NCBI GenBank assembly: GCA_937996765.1
Contig: CALKUG010000079.1
Span: forward strand, 1 to 20,733
DNA from: an uncultured Ignavibacteria bacterium
GTDB lineage: Bacteria; Bacteroidota; Ignavibacteria; Ignavibacteriales; Ignavibacteriaceae
Reading direction: 5' to 3'
Length of the DNA: 20,733 nucleotides
Shown: piece by piece, positions 15,210 through 20,733 of the stretch
Position numbering within the stretch: the stretch's first letter is position 1
How the letters are laid out: each line of letters begins with the position of its first letter
Position numbers and translations under genes: made by a program
Notes under the pieces: model-generated
Databases searched by the model: none
What the model was told of the DNA's origin: nothing
The model's input: only the letters and a program-made list of their open reading frames with translations

Positions 15210-15259
15210 GAACGGGTGTCGGCAGCTTTCCAAGAATAATTATAAGCCAACACCCGTTC
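15210..15259. terminator. Bidirectional terminator between the M28 and rhodanese genes
   Basis: GAACGGGTGT-C-GGC (15210-15223) pairs with GCC-A-ACACCCGTTC (15246-15259), one mismatch, 22-nt loop. On the minus strand it is followed by TTAATTTTT, so it serves best for the rhodanese gene; on the plus strand the U-tract is poor. Confidence 0.7.
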
Positions 15260-15286
15260 ATTAAAAGGGGAAATATATTGAGGGGT

Positions 15287-15622
15287 TTATCGTTTGATAT
15301 CGCCTCTCCATCCTAAAATGCCACCATTAAGGTTGCTAACATCCTCAAATCCTTTATCCTTCATAAACTTACATGCACTCATGCTTCTTGCACCGCTTCG
15401 GCAATACACCAAATAGGATTTTGCTTTATCGAGCTTAGAGATCTTGTCAGCAAATGCATCGTCATAGATATCTATATTTATTGCATTAGGAATATATCCT
15501 GCCATAAATTCATCTTCTGTTCTCACATCAAGAATTACAGCATTTTTTTTCTCATCAATAGCTTTTTGAAATTCTGCACCACCTAAATTAGGTATCGAAT
15601 TTCCGCCGAACATACCAAACAT
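15287..15622 (-). CDS. Single-domain rhodanese-like sulfurtransferase
   Basis: The 111-residue protein is one rhodanese domain. It has the entry motif ILDVRTEDEFMAGYIPNAINI (residues 30-50) and the active-site loop YCRSGARS with the persulfide-forming Cys74, followed by the closing NGGILGW motif. Such small proteins carry sulfane sulfur or detoxify cyanide/sulfide; the physiological partner is not visible. There is no signal peptide; the glycine-rich N-terminus (MFGMFGGNS) is not hydrophobic enough. GGAG lies 9 nt before the ATG. It is monocistronic, convergent with the M28 gene. Two strong terminators stand upstream of it on its own strand, so it needs a promoter between 15623 and 15699. Confidence 0.92.
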   Translation of the reverse strand: MFGMFGGNSIPNLGGAEFQKAIDEKKNAVILDVRTEDEFMAGYIPNAINIDIYDDAFADKISKLDKAKSYLVYCRSGARSMSACKFMKDKGFEDVSNLNGGILGWRGDIKR

Positions 15623-15699
15623 TCTATTTCTCCATCATTTCGTAAATTTCTGTCTATGCTATAGTAAGATGTTTTTGTGGTTAAAAAGTTTCAAAAAAA

Positions 15700-15731
15700 A
15701 ACCCAAATCGCTGGGAAAAACGATTTGGGTT
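15700..15731 (-). terminator. Second of two tandem minus-strand terminators
   Basis: AACCCAAATCG (15700-15710) and CGATTTGGGTT (15721-15731) form a perfect 11-bp stem with a 10-nt loop. Reading the minus strand, the stem runs straight into at least eight further T. The plus strand has A after the stem, so the direction is minus. Confidence 0.85.
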
Positions 15732-15738
15732 AAAAAAA

Positions 15739-15776
15739 ACCCGCAAAGGAAAAAACCTAAAAAAACCTTTGCGGGT
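15739..15776 (-). terminator. First of two tandem minus-strand terminators
   Basis: ACCCGCAAAGG (15739-15749) and CCTTTGCGGGT (15766-15776) form a perfect 11-bp GC-rich stem with a 16-nt loop. On the minus strand it is followed by a run of T (15738-15732). It directly abuts the paired 3' end of the candidate small RNA, as expected for that RNA's terminator. Confidence 0.88.
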
Positions 15777-15958
15777 GGTAGTTGGGGTTGGAAGCTCTTA
15801 TTTATAAGTCGATTAAATTTCTGTATCAAAAATAATGACACAACAAACGACTTATTTGAATTTTCGACCAAACACTGTTTTTACACGATGAATTTTCAAA
15901 TCCATTCGGTAAAACAAAAACTATCAAAAAGAACACTAAAAATCATGCTTAAACTACC
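15739..15958 (-). ncRNA. Candidate structured small RNA with paired ends, unknown class
   Basis: On the minus strand a sigma70-like promoter leads six bases later to GGTAGTT (15958-15952), which pairs perfectly with AACTACC (15783-15777) just before the first terminator. AAGC (15950-15947) also pairs with GCTT (15795-15792). Inside are two further hairpins. One is ATTTGAA/TTCAAAT (15854-15860 with 15895-15901), with a symmetric 2x2 internal loop and three more pairs. The other is ATAAGTCG/CGACTTAT (15804-15811 with 15848-15855), enclosing TGTGTCA/TGATACA, whose G-U wobble only pairs on the minus strand. Size, paired ends and a stand-alone terminator recall 6S-type RNAs, but no 6S, tmRNA, SRP or RNase P signature was seen. 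No convincing ORF explains the region. Confidence 0.55.
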
Positions 15959-15963
15959 TGCAA

Positions 15964-15992
15964 AACATACAATAATTTAGAAAATGAAGCAA
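15964..15992 (-). promoter_or_regulatory. Sigma70-like promoter for the candidate small RNA
   Basis: On the minus strand: TTGCTT (15992-15987), a 17-nt spacer, TATGTT (15969-15964). The expected start point six bases downstream is the first G of the end-pairing GGTAGTT. Confidence 0.5.
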
Positions 15993-16028
15993 GTCTTATT
16001 TAACTACAAAATGTAAAAAATTATTTAA

Positions 16029-16048
16029 TTACTAAAGATTTTTAGTAA
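16029..16048. promoter_or_regulatory. Perfect 8-bp inverted repeat upstream of the macroglobulin gene
   Basis: TTACTAAA-gatt-TTTAGTAA, a 20-bp symmetric site ending 46 bp before the start codon. It has the size and position of a repressor operator, but could also form a weak mRNA hairpin. Confidence 0.35.
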
Positions 16049-16094
16049 GTTCCTTAAGTAAAAACAGAAGTTCTACTATGTACTTAGGTGTAAT

Positions 16095-19000
16095 ATGAAA
16101 CAAGCGTCCCTTATAGCCATTTTACTGCTTCCGCTCTTGATAGTTGGTTGCAGTTTTAACAGAGTATCGGTTGAAAGATTCACCCCCGAAGGTGAAGTAT
16201 CTACCACAGCAACATTTACCATTCAGTTCTCTGAACCATTAGCTCCCGTGGATCAGCTCGGTGTCTGGTCGGAAACCGAGTATGTGAGTTTTACGCCTTC
16301 CATTAAGGCAAAATCTAAATGGCTTACACCTAATACGCTTATAGTAGTCCCTTCAGAGCCACTATTACCAATGCAAGAATACACTGCGATTCCAAACGAT
16401 AACGTTTTGTTTAAAACAGAACTCTCGTCATCTTTCAGTGAGGTGACTTTTAACACTCCGTATTTTATGTTAAAAAATATGAGTGCATTTTGGAATTATG
16501 TACCTTTGGAAGAGAATAAAGCACTTATACAGGCTACTCTCACATTCAACTATCCTGTTTCGCCTGAAGAATTGCTTAAAAATCTTACAGTTACTTTTGG
16601 AGGAGAGGAACTCTCCGGCATATCTGTGGTTACAAAAGATGCTTCAGAAAAAATGGTTATTCAAACTCAGGTGATTTCTGTTAGTGATGAAGAAAAAGAA
16701 TTTGAACTTGAGGTATCATCTGACTTAACTTCAACAATGAGCAGTGAAAAAAAGATTACAGGTGATAGAACTTACAGAAATGAATTACCTCCCACAAGTG
16801 AATTGGCAATTCAGTCGATATCTTCAGGTTACGATGGCGCAACTGCATACTTGGATATCCAAACATCGCAGCCACTTAAAGATGAAAACATTAAAAAGTT
16901 TGTACTCATACCTCAAGCAAAAGAGTTTACCTACACACTAAACGCAAATATTTTGCGTATTGAAGCTAACCTTGAGTCAAGTGATGCAATTGATGTTACA
17001 CTGGACAAAGGCTTAACGGGAATCTTTGGTGGAAAACTAAAAAATGAATTTACCTCCACAGTATCATTAGTTGAACTTGCACCACAAGTGAATTTTACAG
17101 ACCGTAGTGGCAGATATATGATGCTCAACGGCAACAAAACAATCGAAATTAGTAGTGTTAACATCGATAGAGTTAATCTTTCAGTTACGCGAGTATATCA
17201 AAACAATTTAATCCAATTCCTGAATTACAATACCTATTATATGGATAACTCGTATTACGACGACTCATATAATCCGTATTATACCACAGATGGAATGGGT
17301 AAAGAAGTTTTCAAACAACAGAAAAATCTTAAAGCCGATAAAAACTGGCTTGAAAAATTCACCTTTACATTTGATAAAGCAGTAGCATCGGATGCAAAGG
17401 GGCTTTATGTAATTGCAGTTGCATCTGAAGATGAACCTTGGGTTACCGATCAGAAATTTTTATCAGTAAGTGACTTAGGTATAATTACTAAGCTTAGCTC
17501 CGATCAGCTTACGGTGTTTGTTAATTCTATAGCAAATGCATCACCTATTGGTTCTGCAAAGGTTTCTCTTATTTCAACAGATAATCAGGTTATGGCAGAA
17601 GGTGTTACCGATGGTAACGGTTTTGCAGATTTAAGAGGAATTAAAGATAAAAGAAAAGACTTTGTTCCGCGCGCAGTAATTGTTGAAAAAAACGGTGATT
17701 TCAATTTTGTTGATTTACTCAGCAGCAGAACCGAAACGTCGCGTTTTGATGTAGGTGGCTACAGCGATGGAAATACAGAAGATAAGGCTTATATCTATTC
17801 AGAGCGCAACCTTTACCGCCCGGGTGAAACCGTGCATATGGTTGGAATTGCTCGTAACGAAAAAAATCATCCATTAGTTAATGAACCCGTTACGGTGAAA
17901 ATATACGATCCTCGTGGTCGCTCATTTGGTGATTACGCTTTTGAATTAAACCGTGAAGGCTCGTTTGAACTTCCGCTTGAATTGCCAAGTTTTGCTTTGA
18001 CCGGCGAATACTTTGCTGAATTAAAACGGGGTACCGATGATATTCTTGGTACGTATCGCTTTAGCGTAGAGGAGTTTCAGCCCGATAAAATACGCGTACA
18101 ACTTTCTGCGGATAAACTCTCACTTGGATTGAATGATGTTACAAATATTGGCGTAAATGCTGAATACCTCTTTGGTGCAAAAGCTTCCGGCGTAAGATAT
18201 CAAGCCGATGTTCAATTGCGACACAAGTCCTATAGTAGCAAATCTTTTTCAGATTATGATTTTGCAAGTTCTTCTGTTCAAAACAGTGATGTTGAGCGAT
18301 TCTCCTTCGAAGGGAATTTAGATCAAAATGGTGTTGGAGGCCTTTCGTATAAAACTCCACTTGCGGTTGCTGCTCAAGGTGTTTTGCAGGGAACTGCTTT
18401 TGTTTCCGTGTTTGACTTAACAGGAAGAACAGTAAACAGAGCTCTTGATTTTACAGTGTTTCCACGAGATTATTTTGTAGGAATCAAAAACACTTCGGGA
18501 TACTATTCAGGAGTGAATTCCTCAGCGAACTTCAAAATAGCTGTTGTTGATAAAGAGGATAAAATAAAATCCAATGTTCCGCTAAAGGTCACCCTGATTA
18601 GATATGAATGGGTCACCGTCCTTAAACGTAATGCATCGGGTTCACTATCCTACCAATCTGACAAAAAGACAATTGTTGAAACGGAGAAAACGCTTACCAG
18701 TAATGGCTCGCCGCTTGACTTAAAGTTTACTCCAAAGAAATCGGGTAACTATCAATTACGAGTTCAGCGTGATGGAGAAAATTTCTATAACAGTAGCGAC
18801 TTTTATGTTTATGATTGGGGTTCAACATCATCAACCTCGTTTGAAGTTGATAAAGAAGGTCGTGTTGAAATTGTTGCAGATAAACAACAGTATAAGCCCG
18901 GTGATAGAGCCAAATTGCTGTTTACCGGCCCCTTTGATGGTACGCTCTTAGTTACGACTGAGCGTAATGGAGTAATGAGTTACAAGTATCTTGATTTTGT

Positions 19001-20733
19001 AAACCGCACGGCATCAATGGAACTACCGATTTCTTCGGAACATCTGCCAAACGTTTACGTAACAGCCACCTTGTTCCGCAAACACTCGGTGCAAAATACT
19101 GTTCCTCTAATGGTTGGTCATGGATTTATTTCGTTAAAGGTTGATGAACCACGTTACAAATTACCTATTGCCATTACCGCACCAAAAACTATTAAGCCAA
19201 ATTCAAAACATGAAATTGTGGTAAAAACTACTCCTGAAAAGGACATTTATGTTACCATCGCCGTGGTTGATGAAGGCATTCTGCAAATTAAAAATTATCA
19301 AACACCTAACCCTTACAATGCATTGTATGCCAAGGTACCATTAAAAACTGAGAGTTATGATTTGTACGGGCAACTGCTCCCTGAAATTCTACAACTTTCC
19401 TCCTTCACCGGTGGAGATATGGGCGCAGCAAAATCGAGAGTTAATCCAATTGCGGTAAACAGATATAAACTCTTGAGCGTTTGGAGCGGAGTAAGAAAAA
19501 CAGATGCGTCGGGTATTGTAAAAATTCCGGTAACTATTCCGCAGTTTTATGGATCAGCAAGAATTATGGCTGTTGCCTTTAGTGGAGCAAAATATGGCTC
19601 CGGTGATGTAGCTATGACCATTACCGATGATTTGGTTATTGAGCCACAATTACCACGAACAGTAACTCAGGGTGATTCTGTAGGAGTGCCCGTAACATTA
19701 CTTAATACAACCTCTTCTGCTAAGAGTGTTACTGTAAGTATGCAAACTAAAGGATCGTTAGCATTAAAGAGCAACAACAGTGTTAAGGTTACAGTGCCGG
19801 CTCGTGGCACTGCTGTAGCCCAGTTTTCAATTAGCTCAACCGACCGCGTAGGGGTTGGTGTGGTAACCGTAGAAGCAAAAGGTGATGTTACATTCACACA
19901 AACAGACTCAATTGCCGTAAAACCTGCTTCGCCGTATGCTACTTTATCTTACTTTGGTAGTATAAAAACCGGTGAGAAAAAAATAGTATCTCTTGCGGCA
20001 AATACACTTCCCGGCTCGGGTTCTCTATCGGTATTGATTAGCCGATATCCTGTGGTTCAGTTTTCGAAACAGGTGAAGTCGTTAATTGGCTATCCACACG
20101 GTTGTTTAGAACAAACGGTTTCAAAAGCTTTTCCGCAACTTTATTTCCCTGATTTAGTGAAGTTAGCCGCACCTGATTTTTTTGCGACTAAAAGCTCAGC
20201 ATATTTTGTGAAAGAGGCAATCAAAAAAATCGAATCACAACAACGCTGGGATGGTGCTTTAACCATGTGGCAAGAGTATCCTAATGTTGATAATTGGGTC
20301 TCAGTATATGCTACGCATTTTATTGTTGAAGCCCGCAAAGCAGGATTTGCTGTAAGCGACGATACTTACCAAAACGCACTTCGTTATATGCGTGCCATTG
20401 CTAAAAACAAGGAAAGTGTTGATTATACTTACTATAAAAACGGCAGTAGAATAACCGAGAAGAAAATACGAAAGGAAGTTGCTTACGCCTTATTTACTCT
20501 CGCATTAGCAGGCTCTCCTGATATTTCTGCCATGAATTATTTGAAATCGAAATCCGGATTTCTTACATCCGATTCTAAGTATCTCCTTGCTTCAGCATAC
20601 GCGCTAACAGGTAAATGGAACGCTTATTACGAAATTCTTCCGAAGGATTTTGTAGAAGAATTTGGAGAAGCGGGTTCAGATCAAATGGATTCACAGATTC
20701 GTACTCAATCTATTAAGTTGTACCTCTTAGCCG
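16095..20733 (+). CDS. Bacterial alpha-2-macroglobulin lipoprotein (YfhM-like), 3' end beyond the window
   Basis: An open frame of 1546 codons runs to the right edge without a stop. It begins with a lipoprotein signal (MKQASLIAILLLPLLIVGC, lipobox IVGC, lipidated Cys19), preceded by AGGTG. A series of macroglobulin-like beta domains follows, including the ERNLYRPGETVHMVG signature at about 571-585 typical of the MG3 region. An A2M domain lies near 1120-1200 (SVWSGVRKTDASGIVKIPVTIP). The thioester domain has an intact YPHGCLEQ with Cys1337, the residue that forms the thioester bond with the Gln two positions after it. Such proteins sit in the periplasm and covalently trap proteases that breach the outer membrane. 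They are often paired with the peptidoglycan synthase PbpC, which would lie beyond the window. The length agrees with the 1600-2000 residue bacterial forms. Confidence 0.95.
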   Translation, partial: MKQASLIAILLLPLLIVGCSFNRVSVERFTPEGEVSTTATFTIQFSEPLAPVDQLGVWSETEYVSFTPSIKAKSKWLTPNTLIVVPSEPLLPMQEYTAIPNDNVLFKTELSSSFSEVTFNTPYFMLKNMSAFWNYVPLEENKALIQATLTFNYPVSPEELLKNLTVTFGGEELSGISVVTKDASEKMVIQTQVISVSDEEKEFELEVSSDLTSTMSSEKKITGDRTYRNELPPTSELAIQSISSGYDGATAYLDIQTSQPLKDENIKKFVLIPQAKEFTYTLNANILRIEANLESSDAIDVTLDKGLTGIFGGKLKNEFTSTVSLVELAPQVNFTDRSGRYMMLNGNKTIEISSVNIDRVNLSVTRVYQNNLIQFLNYNTYYMDNSYYDDSYNPYYTTDGMGKEVFKQQKNLKADKNWLEKFTFTFDKAVASDAKGLYVIAVASEDEPWVTDQKFLSVSDLGIITKLSSDQLTVFVNSIANASPIGSAKVSLISTDNQVMAEGVTDGNGFADLRGIKDKRKDFVPRAVIVEKNGDFNFVDLLSSRTETSRFDVGGYSDGNTEDKAYIYSERNLYRPGETVHMVGIARNEKNHPLVNEPVTVKIYDPRGRSFGDYAFELNREGSFELPLELPSFALTGEYFAELKRGTDDILGTYRFSVEEFQPDKIRVQLSADKLSLGLNDVTNIGVNAEYLFGAKASGVRYQADVQLRHKSYSSKSFSDYDFASSSVQNSDVERFSFEGNLDQNGVGGLSYKTPLAVAAQGVLQGTAFVSVFDLTGRTVNRALDFTVFPRDYFVGIKNTSGYYSGVNSSANFKIAVVDKEDKIKSNVPLKVTLIRYEWVTVLKRNASGSLSYQSDKKTIVETEKTLTSNGSPLDLKFTPKKSGNYQLRVQRDGENFYNSSDFYVYDWGSTSSTSFEVDKEGRVEIVADKQQYKPGDRAKLLFTGPFDGTLLVTTERNGVMSYKYLDFVNRTASMELPISSEHLPNVYVTATLFRKHSVQNTVPLMVGHGFISLKVDEPRYKLPIAITAPKTIKPNSKHEIVVKTTPEKDIYVTIAVVDEGILQIKNYQTPNPYNALYAKVPLKTESYDLYGQLLPEILQLSSFTGGDMGAAKSRVNPIAVNRYKLLSVWSGVRKTDASGIVKIPVTIPQFYGSARIMAVAFSGAKYGSGDVAMTITDDLVIEPQLPRTVTQGDSVGVPVTLLNTTSSAKSVTVSMQTKGSLALKSNNSVKVTVPARGTAVAQFSISSTDRVGVGVVTVEAKGDVTFTQTDSIAVKPASPYATLSYFGSIKTGEKKIVSLAANTLPGSGSLSVLISRYPVVQFSKQVKSLIGYPHGCLEQTVSKAFPQLYFPDLVKLAAPDFFATKSSAYFVKEAIKKIESQQRWDGALTMWQEYPNVDNWVSVYATHFIVEARKAGFAVSDDTYQNALRYMRAIAKNKESVDYTYYKNGSRITEKKIRKEVAYALFTLALAGSPDISAMNYLKSKSGFLTSDSKYLLASAYALTGKWNAYYEILPKDFVEEFGEAGSDQMDSQIRTQSIKLYLLA

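Noticed and set aside
15659..15871. Minus-strand 70-codon frame in the same gap
   Set aside because: It reads through both terminator hairpins and has no ribosome-binding site or recognisable composition; the Phe/Leu runs come from the U-tracts.
15739..15958. Identification of the small RNA as 6S, tmRNA, SRP RNA or RNase P
   Set aside because: None of the conserved sequence blocks of tmRNA, SRP RNA or RNase P were found, and the branched structure differs from the single long 6S hairpin. Class left open.
15669..15980. Open reading frame of about 100 codons on the plus strand in the rhodanese-macroglobulin gap
   Set aside because: Its first half is the translation of A-rich terminator stems (runs of Lys), it has no Shine-Dalgarno, and it lies over the structured-RNA candidate and its terminators.
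1..20733. tRNA genes, CRISPR arrays, insertion sequences, prophage or integron sites
   Set aside because: I looked through the gaps on both strands and saw no cloverleaf ends, regularly spaced direct repeats, transposase or integrase genes, or terminal inverted repeats flanking a cargo.

Overview
The window is AT-rich bacterial chromosome with ordinary Gram-negative gene content. It has an outer-membrane beta-barrel protein, a membrane-anchored periplasmic foldase, a lipoprotein alpha-2-macroglobulin and Shine-Dalgarno-type starts. The housekeeping genes and the ECF sigma/anti-sigma style fit the Bacteroidota-Chlorobi-Ignavibacteria group. That placement is inferred from family resemblance; no rRNA or tRNA is present to confirm it. 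I saw no insertion sequence, prophage, integrase, CRISPR array or tRNA.

Layout, left to right. (1) The last codons of pstB, then phoU: the end of a phosphate-uptake operon. It converges on a TetR-family regulator. (2) A PpiD/SurA-like peptidyl-prolyl isomerase with its own terminator. (3) A small beta-barrel protein, aroK and aroB, tightly packed; aroK and aroB are steps of the shikimate pathway. (4) A 239-bp gap with a well-formed three-way-junction RNA candidate capped by a GNRA tetraloop, then nadA (NAD synthesis). (5) On the minus strand, a STAS anti-anti-sigma protein with a terminator, purA (AMP synthesis), and an orphan sensor histidine kinase whose 3' end meets nadA inside a shared terminator. 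(6) On the plus strand, an ECF sigma factor behind an ECF-type promoter, an overlapping large membrane anti-sigma-like protein, a terminator, a PrsW-type intramembrane protease with a C-terminal zinc ribbon, and a secreted M28 metallopeptidase. (7) A minus-strand rhodanese. (8) A 472-bp gap with a strong candidate for an undescribed structured small RNA: sigma70-like promoter, about 180 nt with paired ends and internal helices, then two tandem terminators, all on the minus strand. (9) A very long alpha-2-macroglobulin lipoprotein that runs off the right edge.

The most coherent functional theme is envelope stress and defence. It comprises the ECF sigma factor, its membrane anti-sigma candidate, PrsW (the family that cleaves anti-sigma factors in Bacillus), the periplasmic foldase and the protease-trapping macroglobulin. 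The link between PrsW and this anti-sigma is inference from gene order. The two RNA candidates are the parts least explained by known families.
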